Positions 1 through 9,430 of a stretch of 64,000 bases of DNA are shown here, piece after piece; the stretch's first letter is position 1; each line of letters opens with the position of its first letter. Both the position numbers and the translations under genes were made by a program. The stretch spans positions 10,416,001-10,480,000 of the forward strand of contig CP108521.1 of assembly GCA_035999765.1 (NCBI GenBank). Direction: 5' to 3'. This DNA comes from Streptomyces sp. NBC_01231. Lineage in GTDB: Bacteria; Actinomycetota; Actinomycetes; Streptomycetales; Streptomycetaceae. The notes below the pieces were generated by a model. It was not told where the DNA came from, searched no databases, and worked only from the letters and a program-made list of their open reading frames with translations.

Positions 1-2427
1 GCGGAGCGTTCCCAGGCGAACGCCTGCGTGGCGCTTCCCGTCCGCGACCCGCTCAGCGCGCGTATCGAGGGCGTCCTGTGCTTCGGATATCCGCGCAGTG
101 CCGAGACCCCCGCGCTGGGCGCTCTGATACGCAGAGCGGCGGACGCCGTGGAGCGGCGGCTGCTGGGACAGAGTTCCGCGCGTGAGCGCGCTCTGCTGCG
201 GGCGTACCTGACCACCGGAGCCGAAGCCGCCGGCGGCCCGCACCGTGGTGTCGCGGTGGATGAACCGGCCCTTGATCTGCTTCCCCGGGACCGGGCGATC
301 CTCATGGAGAAGGCCGCCGAGCTGATCTCCCGCGCGCAGCTGGCCGCCGTCGACGTGCCCCTGCCCGGCGGTCGGCGGGCCACACTCATGAGCCGTCCGA
401 TGACGAGCGCCTCCGGGGTGGAGGGTGTCGCGATCGAGGCTGTTTTCCCCGGCACCGCGCCCGGAGTACCCCCGGACCTCTCGCATCGGGCCGATGAGCT
501 GCAGGGCTTCCTCGCCGCACCTGACGGCGTCGCGGCCGTCTCACGGCTCGCGCCGCTGCCCGTCACCTCGCTGTCCACCCACCTTCCCGAAGCGCGGGCC
601 ACGCACCGTCCCGAAGCCGCTCCCGGTCAGGCCGCCACGGGTGGCAGCGGCGTCACGGGCGGCAACGGCGTCACGGCCGACGGCGCCTGGGGCGCTCACC
701 CCGAACCGCTGCTCGGGGCCAGAGGGCTCGTACTGGTGGGGGAGCCGCACGTGGGGGCGTACGCCCTGGCCGCGCGACGCCGCCTGGAGTTGCTGTCCGA
801 GGCCAGCGTCCGCGTAGGCACCACCCTGGACGTGCGCCGTACCGCCGAAGAACTCGCCGAGACGGCCGTCCCGCGACTGGCCGACTTCGTCACCATCGAC
901 CTGCCCGAGGCCGTGCTGCGCGGGGAGGAAGCCGCCGACCCCCTCGGCGACCTGCGCCGCGCGGTGGTCCAAGGCATCCGCGACGATCTCCCCTTCACTC
1001 CGGTCGGCAAGCGGACCGACTTCGGCCCGACCACGCCCCAGGGGCGGAGTCTGACCAGCGGACAGGCGGTGCTGGAGCCTGACCTCAAGGCAGCCGTGGG
1101 CTGGCTCGCCCAGGACCCCGAGCACACCGACCGGCTGCTCGCCCACGTCCACTCCCTCATCGCCGTGCCCCTTGTCGCCCGTGGTGTCGTCCTGGGCGTC
1201 GCCAGCTTCTACCGCGCCCAGGACCCCGCCCCCCTCGGGGACGACGACCTCTCGCTGGCCCTGGAACTCGCCGCCCGCGCCGCCCTGTCCATCGACAACG
1301 CCCGGCGCTACACGCATGAGCGCACCATGGTCCTGGCCCTGCAGCGCAGGCTGCTCCCGCACCGGCTGCCCGATCAGGACGCCGTCGAGGTCGCCCATCG
1401 CTATCTGCCCGCCGAAGCCGACGTGGGCGGAGACTGGTACGACGTCATCCCCCTCTCCGGCAGCCGCATCGGCCTCTTCGTCGGCGACGTCGTCGGCCAC
1501 GGCATGCTCTCCGCCGCCACCATGGGCCGGCTGCGTACCGCCGCACGCAGCTTCGCCGAACTCGACTTCCCTCCGGACGAGGTCCTCATCCACCTCGACA
1601 ACCTCGTGGGGCGTCTGGACCGGGAGGACCCCGACGGCGAGGGCGCCGGCATCATCGGGGCGACCTGCCTGTACGCCATCTACGACCCGACCTCGCAGCG
1701 GTGCGTCATGGCGCGCGCCGGTCATCCTCCGCCCGCGCTGGTCTGCCCGGACGGCACCGTCTCGTATCCCGACCTGCCGGCCGGACCCCCTCTCGGCCTC
1801 GGGGGGCTGCCCTTCGACGCCGTCGAGATCGACCTCCCCGAGGACAGCCAGCTGGTCCTCTACACCGACGGACTCATCGAGGACCGGCACCGCGACGTCG
1901 ACGTGGTCCTCGAACAGCTGCGCGCGGTCCTGGCCCATCATCCGGAGCGCGCGCCCGAGGAGACCTGTCAGGCGATCCTGGACGCCGTGGCACCCGCCCA
2001 CCCGTGCGACGACATCGCCCTGCTCGTCGCCCGCACCCACGCCCTGGACCCTCGTCGTATCGCCGCCTGGGACCTGCCCGCCGACCCGGCCTTCGTCGGC
2101 GAAGTCCGTGCGTCCGCCCTGCGGCAACTGGCCGACTGGGGACTCGACGAGACCGCGTTCGCCGCCGAACTGATACTGAGTGAGCTGGTCACCAACGCCG
2201 TCCGCCACGGCAGCGGGCCCATCCGGGTACGACTGCTCTACGACCGCACCCTGATCTGCGAGGTCTCCGACACCAGCAACACCGCCCCGCACCTGCGTCG
2301 GGCGGCCTCCACCGACGAGGGCGGACGCGGCTTGTTCCTCGTCGCGCAGCTGTCGCAGACCTGGGGTACTCGCTACCTCTCGGAGGGCAAGGTCATCTGG
2401 GCGGAATGCGGACTCGACGACAGGTGA
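1..2427 (+). CDS. SpoIIE-type protein phosphatase with GAF and ATPase domains (5' end outside window)
   Basis: The frame is open to base 1 and already reads as domain-like sequence, so the start lies upstream. From about 800 to 1310 there is a GAF sensor domain. A PP2C/SpoIIE phosphatase domain follows from about 1360 to 2030, with GGDWYD, GDVVGHG and TDGLIE metal-site motifs. The C-terminus (about 2070-2420) is a histidine-kinase-like ATPase of the anti-sigma type, with ELVTNAVRHG and GGRGL. Proteins of this build both dephosphorylate anti-anti-sigma factors and bind sigma regulators in response to a ligand in the GAF pocket. That role is known for the family; the partner here is unknown. 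No transmembrane segment is visible in the part seen. Confidence 0.93.
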   Translation, partial: AERSQANACVALPVRDPLSARIEGVLCFGYPRSAETPALGALIRRAADAVERRLLGQSSARERALLRAYLTTGAEAAGGPHRGVAVDEPALDLLPRDRAILMEKAAELISRAQLAAVDVPLPGGRRATLMSRPMTSASGVEGVAIEAVFPGTAPGVPPDLSHRADELQGFLAAPDGVAAVSRLAPLPVTSLSTHLPEARATHRPEAAPGQAATGGSGVTGGNGVTADGAWGAHPEPLLGARGLVLVGEPHVGAYALAARRRLELLSEASVRVGTTLDVRRTAEELAETAVPRLADFVTIDLPEAVLRGEEAADPLGDLRRAVVQGIRDDLPFTPVGKRTDFGPTTPQGRSLTSGQAVLEPDLKAAVGWLAQDPEHTDRLLAHVHSLIAVPLVARGVVLGVASFYRAQDPAPLGDDDLSLALELAARAALSIDNARRYTHERTMVLALQRRLLPHRLPDQDAVEVAHRYLPAEADVGGDWYDVIPLSGSRIGLFVGDVVGHGMLSAATMGRLRTAARSFAELDFPPDEVLIHLDNLVGRLDREDPDGEGAGIIGATCLYAIYDPTSQRCVMARAGHPPPALVCPDGTVSYPDLPAGPPLGLGGLPFDAVEIDLPEDSQLVLYTDGLIEDRHRDVDVVLEQLRAVLAHHPERAPEETCQAILDAVAPAHPCDDIALLVARTHALDPRRIAAWDLPADPAFVGEVRASALRQLADWGLDETAFAAELILSELVTNAVRHGSGPIRVRLLYDRTLICEVSDTSNTAPHLRRAASTDEGGRGLFLVAQLSQTWGTRYLSEGKVIWAECGLDDR

Positions 2428-2479
2428 GGACGCACCCCGGTGCCCCGGGACCGACTCGCTGGCCCGTTGGAGTCACAGC

Positions 2480-2530
2480 GAGGCGAATTGTCTGAAATAA
2501 TGCAATTTGCTCGGCTAGTATCCCTCGAAC
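2480..2530 (+). promoter_or_regulatory. AT-rich promoter region of the sugar ABC operon
   Basis: The 136-base gap before the ABC operon contains an AT-rich patch, rare in this window, that includes AATAATGCAATTT and a TAGTAT hexamer about 45 bases before the ATG. This is the only promoter-like sequence in the gap. The exact -35 and -10 boxes are a guess. Confidence 0.3.
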
Positions 2531-2563
2531 ATCGGGCAGAAATCGCCAGGCCGACCCCCGGAG

Positions 2564-4117
2564 ATGTCCGTGCACGACGCTCCCGACCCGTCCGCGAAGG
2601 CGACGGCGCCCTTCGAGGCGGACCCCCTGGTCCGCATCCGTGGGCTCGCCAAGCGGTTCGGCGGGACCCTCGCGTTGGCCGGGGTCGACCTCGACATCCA
2701 CGCCGGCAGCGTCCTCGCCCTCCTCGGACCCAACGGCGCCGGCAAGTCCACGCTCATCAAGGTGCTGGCCGGCGTCCACCACGCCGACGCGGGACAGATC
2801 ACGGTGGACGGAAACCCGCTCGGCACTCCTGCCGCCTCCCGCGGCATGTCGTTCATCCATCAGGACCTCGGTCTCGTGGAGTGGATGACGGTCGCCGAGA
2901 ACATCGCCCTGAGCGCGGGCTATCCACGGCGCGCCGGACTGATTTCCTGGCGGCGGACCCGCGAGCGCTGCACGGACGCCCTGCGGCTCGTCGCCGGACA
3001 TCTCGACCCCGACGCGCCGCTCGCCCGACTCGCCCCGGCCGAGCGTTCGCTGGTCGCGATCGCCAGGGCCCTCGCGGCGCGCGCGAAACTCATCGTCCTC
3101 GACGAGCCGACCGCCCGTCTCCCGTCAGCGGACTGCGCACGGCTGTTCCGCGTCCTGCACACCCTGCGCGACGAGGGGCACGCCATCCTCTACGTGAGCC
3201 ACCGCCTGGACGAGGTGTACGAGGTCGCCGACACCTTCGCCGTGCTGCGGGACGGCCTTCTGGTCAGCCACGGCTCGCTGGCCGGCCACAGCCCCGCCCG
3301 TCTGGTGCACGACATCGTCGGCGAGGCACTGACAGGCCACCGGCCAGCCGCGGCTCCGGTCGCCGGCGCGGCCGTACTGGCCCTCTCCGACGTAAGGGCC
3401 CCCGGCACCGGACCGGTCAGCCTGGAGCTGAGGGCCGGTGAAGCCCTGGGCCTGGTCGGCCTGTCGGGCGCCGGGCACCGGGAACTGGGCCGGGCCGTCG
3501 CCGGTATGGGGCCCCTCCTCGGCGGGCGCGCCCTTCTCGGCGGCCGGCCGTACCGACCCCGCACGGTCGCCGACGCCGTGGGTCTCGGGGTCGGCCTCGT
3601 ACCCGGCGACAGACTGCGGGAGGGCTGCCTCGCCGAGCTGACCGTACGGGAGAACCTCCTGGCCAATCGTCGCGTGGGAGGCCGGCCGGCGCCGCGCTGG
3701 ATCAGCCCTCGCCGCGAACGCTCCGAGGCCGCCACGCTGATCGAACGGTTCGCGGTGCGCCCCCGCGACACCGAGGCGCCCATCGCCGTCCTGTCCGGCG
3801 GAAACCAGCAGAAGGTCATGATCGGCCGATGGCTCAGGGCGGGCCTGCGTCTGCTGATCCTCGAGGAACCGACCGCGAGCGTGGACATCGGCGCCAAGGC
3901 CGCGATCCACCGCCTGCTCGACCAGGCGCTGGCCGAAGGACTCGCGGTCCTGCTCGTCTCCACCGACTTCGAGGAGATCGCGGGGGTGTGCCGACGCACC
4001 CTGGTCTTCGTCCGCGGATCCGTGACGGCCGAGTTGAGCGGCGCGGCCCTCACGGTCGCCGAGCTCACCCGGGCGGCTTCGGCCATGCCCCCCTCCGGAA
4101 CCGGAACGGCCTCGTGA
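2564..4117 (+). CDS. Sugar ABC transporter, duplicated ATP-binding protein (RbsA/XylG type)
   Basis: This 517-residue protein has two fused nucleotide-binding domains, the usual size and layout for RbsA/XylG/MglA ATPases. The first half carries Walker A GPNGAGKST (about residues 55-63), a degenerate signature region, and LDEPTARLP as Walker B. The second half has a weak Walker A region (GLSGAGHRE) but a full LSGGNQQK signature and LEEPTAS. That asymmetry is normal for the family. It sits in the cytoplasm and powers uptake through the permease encoded next. The stop overlaps the permease GTG start (GTGA), so the two are translationally coupled. The sugar cannot be told from sequence. Confidence 0.93.
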   Translation: MSVHDAPDPSAKATAPFEADPLVRIRGLAKRFGGTLALAGVDLDIHAGSVLALLGPNGAGKSTLIKVLAGVHHADAGQITVDGNPLGTPAASRGMSFIHQDLGLVEWMTVAENIALSAGYPRRAGLISWRRTRERCTDALRLVAGHLDPDAPLARLAPAERSLVAIARALAARAKLIVLDEPTARLPSADCARLFRVLHTLRDEGHAILYVSHRLDEVYEVADTFAVLRDGLLVSHGSLAGHSPARLVHDIVGEALTGHRPAAAPVAGAAVLALSDVRAPGTGPVSLELRAGEALGLVGLSGAGHRELGRAVAGMGPLLGGRALLGGRPYRPRTVADAVGLGVGLVPGDRLREGCLAELTVRENLLANRRVGGRPAPRWISPRRERSEAATLIERFAVRPRDTEAPIAVLSGGNQQKVMIGRWLRAGLRLLILEEPTASVDIGAKAAIHRLLDQALAEGLAVLLVSTDFEEIAGVCRRTLVFVRGSVTAELSGAALTVAELTRAASAMPPSGTGTAS

Positions 4118-5223
4118 CCGCCCAGCCGCCCCCGCCCGGAGCGGGCGGAGTGGGCAGAGTGGGGCGACTGCGTGGTCCCGGGGGGCACCTCATCGGCGCG
4201 TACGGCCTCCTGGCCCTCACCGCTCTGCTCGTCCTGACCTTCTCCCTCGCCCTGCCGCGCACCTTCCCCACGCTGGACACCGTCGACTCGATCCTGTCCA
4301 ACCAGTCGATCCCGGCCGTCCTCGCACTCGCCGCCATGGTTCCCATCGTGACCGGCGCGTTCGACCTCTCCATCGGCTACGGCCTCGGCCTGGCACACGT
4401 CATGGTGATGCAACTCGTCGTCAACAGCGGCTGGCCCTGGCCGCTCGCCTGCCTCGCGGTGATCGTGGGAGGGGCGGTCGTCGGCGTCCTCAACGGTGTC
4501 ATCGTCGTGTTCGGCCGGATCGACTCCTTCATCGCCACCCTCGGGACCGGCAGCATGCTGTACGCCGTGACCGGCTGGGTCACCGACGGCGGCCGGATCG
4601 TCCCCGGCCCGCAAGGCCTCCCGGCGGCCTTCACCGACCTCTACGACTCCACGTTCCTCGGCCTGCCGGTCCCCGCCTTCTACGTGCTCGCCCTCGCACT
4701 CGTTCTCTGGCTCGTGCTGGAACGGCTGCCGCTGGGCCGAAACCTGTACGTCGTCGGCTCGAACCCCCGCGCGGCCGACCTCGTCGGCATCCCGACCCGC
4801 ACGTACACGATCTACGCGTTCACCGCCTCCGGGCTGATCGTCGGCTTCGCCGGTGTGCTGCTCGCGTCCCAGCAGCAGATCGGCAATCCGAGCGTCGGCC
4901 TCGACTACCTGCTGCCGGCCTTCGCCGGTGCCCTTCTCGGCTCCACGGCGATCAGACCCGGCCGGCCCAACGCCCTCGGCACCGTCGTGGCCGTCGCCGT
5001 CCTCGCCGTCGGCCTCACCGGCATCGGTCAGCTGGGCGCCGACTTCTGGACGGTCCCGCTGTTCTACGGAGGCACCCTGCTCATCGCCGTCGGCCTGGCC
5101 GGATACGCCGCCCGCCGACGACTGCGCAGCGGTGCCGCCGCGGCCCGCGACGCGCCCGCCGAGCCGCCGCGGCCGCCGTCCCCCCGGAGGCAGGACGGCG
5201 GCACGACAGGCACCACTCCCTGA
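4114..5223 (+). CDS. Sugar ABC transporter permease (RbsC/BPD_transp_2 family)
   Basis: This 369-residue integral membrane protein has about nine hydrophobic segments. The GAFDLSIG stretch and the GSNPRAADLVGI cytoplasmic loop are typical of ribose/xylose-type permeases. I chose the GTG at 4114 because it overlaps the ATPase stop and the residues after it begin the family-like N-terminus; the frame is open further upstream but only as a shadow of the ATPase gene. The C-terminal tail after the last helix is rich in Pro, Arg and Ala and looks disordered. It would form a homodimeric channel with the upstream ATPase. Confidence 0.93.
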   Translation: MTAQPPPPGAGGVGRVGRLRGPGGHLIGAYGLLALTALLVLTFSLALPRTFPTLDTVDSILSNQSIPAVLALAAMVPIVTGAFDLSIGYGLGLAHVMVMQLVVNSGWPWPLACLAVIVGGAVVGVLNGVIVVFGRIDSFIATLGTGSMLYAVTGWVTDGGRIVPGPQGLPAAFTDLYDSTFLGLPVPAFYVLALALVLWLVLERLPLGRNLYVVGSNPRAADLVGIPTRTYTIYAFTASGLIVGFAGVLLASQQQIGNPSVGLDYLLPAFAGALLGSTAIRPGRPNALGTVVAVAVLAVGLTGIGQLGADFWTVPLFYGGTLLIAVGLAGYAARRRLRSGAAAARDAPAEPPRPPSPRRQDGGTTGTTP

Positions 5224-5292
5224 CCCGAGCCATGGGCACCGCCTCCGTGCCCCGGCCGCATCCGCCCGCTCGTTCCTCCGCGAGGAGTTCCC

Positions 5293-6456
5293 GTGCACGG
5301 CAACCGCAAGCTTGTCCCCGGCGTCGTCAAGGTTCGCCCCGCCGCCTGCGCCCTGCTGGTGACGGCAACGGTCCTCATCGGCTGCGAACGCGGCTCCTCG
5401 GGTGGCGCGGGGGATCCCCCCACGGGCCCGAACGGCTGCCCCGCTGTCCACAGCAGGGCCGAGGTCGCGGTCGCCCGGGCGGAGGAGACCGACGTTTCCT
5501 GGGACGGGCCGACCAGCGGCCCCGCGGCGGTGTCCGACCAGACCCTCGTCTACGTCGCCCAGACCATGACCAATCCCGGAGTCGCGGGCGCCGCGAAAGG
5601 GGTGCGGGAGGCCGCGCGGGTCATCGGATGGAACGTCCGGGTGATCGACGGCGGAGGCACCCCCGCCGGCATTCAGTCGGCCATGAGCGAGGCCGTGTCG
5701 CTGAAGCCCTCGGGCATCGTCATCGGCGGCTTCGACCCCGACTCGACGTCGCGGCAGGTCTCGCAGGCCAACGCGCAGAACATCCCGATCATCGGCTGGC
5801 ACGCGGTCGCCGCTCCCGGCCCCAGCCGGCGACCCGAGCTCTTCACCAACGTCACCACCCGCGTCGAGGAGGTGGCCGGCATCAGCGCACAGTGGATCAT
5901 CTCGGACTCCAACGGCCGCGCCGGGGTCGTGCTCATCACCGACGCCTCGATCCCTTTCGCCAGAAACAAGTCCGAGCTGATCAGGAAGGAGCTCGCCACC
6001 TGTCCGGGCGTGAAACTGCTCGCGTACGAGAACATCCCGATCCCGGATGCGAGCGCCCGCACCCCGCGGGAGATCTCCTCCCTCCTCTCCCGGTTCCAGA
6101 GCAGGTGGACCCACTCCGTCGCCATCAACGACCTGTACTTCGCCGACGCCGCCCCCGCCTTCCGCGCGGCAGGCGAGAACGGCTCAGGCCCGCCCTTCAA
6201 CATCGGAGCCGGCGACGGGGACCCCTCGGCCTTCCAGCGCATCAACAGCAGGCAGTACCAGGCCGCCACCGTGCCCGAGCCGCTGTCCCAGCAGGGCTGG
6301 CAGATCGTCGACGAGTTCAACCGCGCCTTCTCCGGCCGTCCCGCCAGCGGATACGCGGCCCCTGTCCACATCGCCACGGCCGACAACAGCGACGGCGCCA
6401 CGACGTGGGACCCGTCGGGTTACCGGGAGGCGTACCGGAAGATCTGGGGCAGGTGA
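5293..6456 (+). CDS. Sugar ABC transporter substrate-binding lipoprotein
   Basis: This 387-residue secreted lipoprotein has a basic N-terminus, a hydrophobic core and a lipobox LIGC, which places the lipidated cysteine at residue 31. The mature part fits the periplasmic-binding-protein fold 4 (ribose/galactose type), with GIVIGGFDP and ADAAPAF segments that line the sugar cleft in relatives. About 70 residues between the lipid anchor and the domain form a variable linker. It lies 69 bases after the permease and completes the operon ATPase-permease-receptor. The receptor last is less usual than receptor first. The substrate is unknown and no regulator gene is adjacent. Confidence 0.9.
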   Translation: MHGNRKLVPGVVKVRPAACALLVTATVLIGCERGSSGGAGDPPTGPNGCPAVHSRAEVAVARAEETDVSWDGPTSGPAAVSDQTLVYVAQTMTNPGVAGAAKGVREAARVIGWNVRVIDGGGTPAGIQSAMSEAVSLKPSGIVIGGFDPDSTSRQVSQANAQNIPIIGWHAVAAPGPSRRPELFTNVTTRVEEVAGISAQWIISDSNGRAGVVLITDASIPFARNKSELIRKELATCPGVKLLAYENIPIPDASARTPREISSLLSRFQSRWTHSVAINDLYFADAAPAFRAAGENGSGPPFNIGAGDGDPSAFQRINSRQYQAATVPEPLSQQGWQIVDEFNRAFSGRPASGYAAPVHIATADNSDGATTWDPSGYREAYRKIWGR

Positions 6457-6488
6457 CGGCCGTACGGAGCGCTGCGCCGGGGTGGGCG

Positions 6489-7322
6489 CTAGACAGGCAG
6501 CGGGGCGAAGGGGAGGCGTTCGTCCGCTCCGGGCTGCACGACGGTGCATGTGCTCTCGGGGACCTCACTCCAGGCGCCGGGCAGATCGCCCAACGGCTCG
6601 GACACGATGAGGCGGGTCTCGTCCGAGATACCCCGCAGGAACTCCAGGTCGGGGTGGAGTGCTCGCAACGTGTGCACCTCGGTGCTGGCGTACAGCGAGC
6701 GTGACGTTCCCTGGCTGGAGTAGCGGAAGATCCACACTCCCTGTCCGTCGGACACGGCGACCGTCATCTGCAACGGGAACTCCACCCCGTGCTCGTGACC
6801 GGTCCGTTCCACCAGGCCCGCCATCCGCGCGACGGCGCCCGGGGGGTCGTCCTCCAGGCCGAAGGTGAGAGCCAGCAAGAACATCAACTCGGAGTCCGTC
6901 GATCCCTCGATGCCGGCGAAGAGCGTCGGGTCGACGGACAACGCGAGGTCTCGATGGACCAGGTGGAAGTCGGCGATCGCACCGTTGTGCATCCACATCC
7001 AGCGGCCGTGACGAAACGGGTGACTGTTGGTCTGCTGCACCGCGGTACCGGTCGAGGCTCGGATGTGCGCGAAGAACAGCGGAGAGCGGACGTGGTCGGC
7101 GATCTCCCGCAGATTGCGATTGCTCCAAGCCGGACCGGTGTCGCGGACGACCGCGGGGGAGTCGATGTCCGGTGAATACCAGCCGACGCCGAACCCGTCG
7201 CCGTTGGTGGTCTCGACGCCCATCCGGGAGTGCAGGCTCTGGTCGATCAGAGAGTGAGCCGGTCTGTAGAGGATGGTGTCGAGCAGAATGGGCGTTCCTG
7301 AGTAGGCGAGCCACCGGCACAT
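6489..7322 (-). CDS. Class II glutamine amidotransferase (EgtC/YafJ-like)
   Basis: The protein (277 residues) starts MCRWLAYSG, so processing of the start Met would expose Cys2 as the N-terminal nucleophile, the hallmark of class II glutamine amidotransferases. Further family motifs are NGDGFGVGWY, FFAHIRASTG and HPFRHGRWMWMHNG. Such proteins hydrolyse an amide or gamma-glutamyl bond; EgtC does this in ergothioneine synthesis. None of the other egt genes lies near here, so an ergothioneine role cannot be inferred from context and it may be a stand-alone paralogue. It converges on the ABC receptor gene with 32 bases between the stops. Confidence 0.9.
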   Translation of the reverse strand: MCRWLAYSGTPILLDTILYRPAHSLIDQSLHSRMGVETTNGDGFGVGWYSPDIDSPAVVRDTGPAWSNRNLREIADHVRSPLFFAHIRASTGTAVQQTNSHPFRHGRWMWMHNGAIADFHLVHRDLALSVDPTLFAGIEGSTDSELMFLLALTFGLEDDPPGAVARMAGLVERTGHEHGVEFPLQMTVAVSDGQGVWIFRYSSQGTSRSLYASTEVHTLRALHPDLEFLRGISDETRLIVSEPLGDLPGAWSEVPESTCTVVQPGADERLPFAPLPV

Positions 7323-7493
7323 CAGCTACCACCTTCCTGGTGCTCTGATCTGCGCTGCGCGGCGCCGGTTGGGGGCGATCGACAGAGCCTGACCAGGCAC
7401 CAACTCCGGTCCCGCCGCTGAGGGGACCGGGCCGGGGGGAACGGCCTTCTCAGGGTCGTACGCCTGGCCGTTGATCGCCACAGGACGGGTTCT

Positions 7494-8063
7494 TCACAGG
7501 CCCGGACCGGTCGCCACCCTCAAACGGTCCCGGAGGCCCGTGCCGGGCGCCCTCGGCAAGTCAGGCGGAATCAGGAACTCGAGCTCGGGACGGTCCCACA
7601 CCACAGCGGGCGGGTTCGCGGACACGGTCCCGGTGTGCACCGCACCCACGCTGCGGTAGAAGCCCTCGGCGGGGGGATGCGACACCACCCGGACGCTGTC
7701 GAGCCCGGCGGCGCGGGCCTCGGACTTCATGTGCGCGACGAGCAGCCGTCCGATGCCACGCCCCTGTGCCCCGTCGGCGACGAACAGCAGGTCGAGCTCC
7801 GGTGGCGCGAGGACAAGCGAGTAGAACCCGAGGACTCGGCTCTCGTGCTCGTCGGCGGCGACGGCAACGAACACGCGGTGGGTCTCGATGTAGTCGGGAC
7901 CCACCCGGTAGCCCGCGACCATGGCCGCGTACGGCCCTTCGTAGGCGCGTGAGCCACGCACGAGCCGCGTGAGCCGTTTGGCGTCGCGCGGGACGGCCCT
8001 CCGCACTGTGATCGTCCCGCTCCTGGGCGTAATGCTCGGATTCATCAGGAGAGTATTACGCAC
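7494..8063 (-). CDS. GNAT family N-acetyltransferase
   Basis: A 189-residue single-domain GNAT protein. The acetyl-CoA loop is visible as GAQGRGIGRLLVAHM (Q/RxxGxG/A), followed by a typical beta-alpha end with GFYRSVGAVHTG. It would transfer an acetyl group from acetyl-CoA to an unknown amine. Two starts are possible: GTG at 8063 with a GAGG about nine bases upstream, and ATG at 8045 with little ribosome-binding signal. I kept the longer one. The gene is divergent from the aldo/keto reductase. The substrate cannot be predicted. Confidence 0.85.
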   Translation of the reverse strand: MRNTLLMNPSITPRSGTITVRRAVPRDAKRLTRLVRGSRAYEGPYAAMVAGYRVGPDYIETHRVFVAVAADEHESRVLGFYSLVLAPPELDLLFVADGAQGRGIGRLLVAHMKSEARAAGLDSVRVVSHPPAEGFYRSVGAVHTGTVSANPPAVVWDRPELEFLIPPDLPRAPGTGLRDRLRVATGPGL

Positions 8064-8164
8064 CAGGAGGCGCCCTCACGCGGCGGGTGCGGGGGAGCAG
8101 TACGGCGCTCGCCGAGCGTCCGGGACCCGAGCCGCTCGTGCCCGGCGGCTCTCCCTCGACGCAC

Positions 8165-8209
8165 GATCCTGCCCCGGCCGTCGTATCAGCGACCGGCTGG
8201 GGCAGGATC
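8165..8209. repeat. Inverted repeat in the GNAT/aldo-keto reductase divergent region
   Basis: GATCCTGCCCC at 8165-8175 is matched exactly in reverse complement by GGGGCAGGATC at 8199-8209. A second, imperfect pair (GGCCG/CGGCT) lies inside. The stem ends 32 bases before the aldo/keto reductase ATG. Because both genes point away from it, a terminator makes little sense; an operator or leader hairpin is more likely. Confidence 0.6.
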
Positions 8210-8241
8210 ATCGGCACACCTACGCGATGAGGGGTTCAACG

Positions 8242-9243
8242 ATGGAATACCGGCACCTCGGCAACAGCGGCATGATCATCAGTGAGATCGCCTACGGCAA
8301 CTGGCTGACCCACGGCTCGCAGGTCGAGGAAGAGGCCGCCGTCGCCTGCGTGCGAGCCGCTCTCGACGCGGGCATCACGACCTTCGACACCGCTGACGTC
8401 TACGCCGAGACCCGCGCCGAGTCGGTGCTCGGGCGGGCGCTGAAGGGCGAACGCCGCGAAGGGATCGAGATCTTCACCAAGGTGTACTGGCCCACCGGCC
8501 CCGGGAAGAACGACCGCGGGCTGTCGCGCAAGCACATCATGGAGTCGATGGACAACTCGCTGCGCAGGCTCGAGACCTCGTACGTGGATCTCTACCAGGC
8601 GCACCGGTTCGACCGGTTCACGCCGCTGGAGGAGACCATGGAGGCGTTCGCGGACGTGGTCCACTCCGGTAAGGCCCTGTACATCGGCGTCTCCGAGTGG
8701 ACGGCCGATCAGATACGACGGGCGCACGCGCTGGCGCGGGAGCTGCGGATCCCGCTGGTGTCGAGCCAGCCCCAGTACTCGATGTTGTGGCGGGTGATCG
8801 AGGGTGAGGTCGTGCCGACCAGCGAAGAGCTGGGCATCGGGCAGATCGTGTGGTCCCCGATCGCCCAGGGTGTGCTGACCGGCAAGTACCTTCCCGGGCA
8901 GCAGCCGCCGACCGGGTCGCGGGCGACGGACGACAAGGGCTCGGCGATGATCAGCCGCTTCCTGCGAGACGAGGTGCTCGAGGCGGTGCAGCGGCTGAAG
9001 CCGCTGGCCGACGAGACCGGCCTGACCCTGGCCCAGCTGGCGGTCGCCTGGGTGCTGCAGAACAGCAACGTCTCTGCCGCGATCGTCGGAGCCTCGCGGC
9101 CGGAGCAGGTGGCGGAGAACGCGAAGGCGGCCGGTGTGACGCTGGACGCGGATCTGATGGCGCGCATCGACGAGATCGTGCTGCCGGTGGCGGTGACGGA
9201 TCCGCATCTCGTGCACCAGAGCGTGCCGCCGCAGCGTCCCTGA
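8242..9243 (+). CDS. Aldo/keto reductase family oxidoreductase
   Basis: A 333-residue TIM-barrel NADPH-dependent oxidoreductase. FDTADVYAE carries the catalytic Asp and Tyr, the catalytic Lys lies in EIFTKVYW, and YQAHRFD takes the His place. GASRPEQV near the C-terminus is the usual cofactor-binding loop. The build resembles the voltage-channel beta-subunit/YghZ branch, which reduces aldehydes and methylglyoxal. The ATG at 8242 is preferred over upstream in-frame codons because MEYRHLGNSG is the family N-terminus. The upstream inverted repeat at 8165-8209 may control it. Confidence 0.92.
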   Translation: MEYRHLGNSGMIISEIAYGNWLTHGSQVEEEAAVACVRAALDAGITTFDTADVYAETRAESVLGRALKGERREGIEIFTKVYWPTGPGKNDRGLSRKHIMESMDNSLRRLETSYVDLYQAHRFDRFTPLEETMEAFADVVHSGKALYIGVSEWTADQIRRAHALARELRIPLVSSQPQYSMLWRVIEGEVVPTSEELGIGQIVWSPIAQGVLTGKYLPGQQPPTGSRATDDKGSAMISRFLRDEVLEAVQRLKPLADETGLTLAQLAVAWVLQNSNVSAAIVGASRPEQVAENAKAAGVTLDADLMARIDEIVLPVAVTDPHLVHQSVPPQRP

Positions 9244-9430
9244 GTCGTCGGAGGGTGTCAGCGCCCTCGTGGAGGGGGCCGCCGGTGGCCCGGCGCTGGT
9301 CTCGTCGCTAGAGCGGCGTCGAGCAATTCGGCCCGCGCCGGGCTTGGCCACGTTGCCATGAGGATGTCCGATCTCGCGCATGGCGTCAGAATTGGCGGTA
9401 TGTGCTGTTCGTTCCGGATCGGAGACCCGT

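Noticed and set aside
3190..6114. A 974-codon open frame on the minus strand across the ABC importer genes
   Set aside because: It runs antisense to three clear transporter genes and has no family motifs; long antisense frames are common at this GC content.
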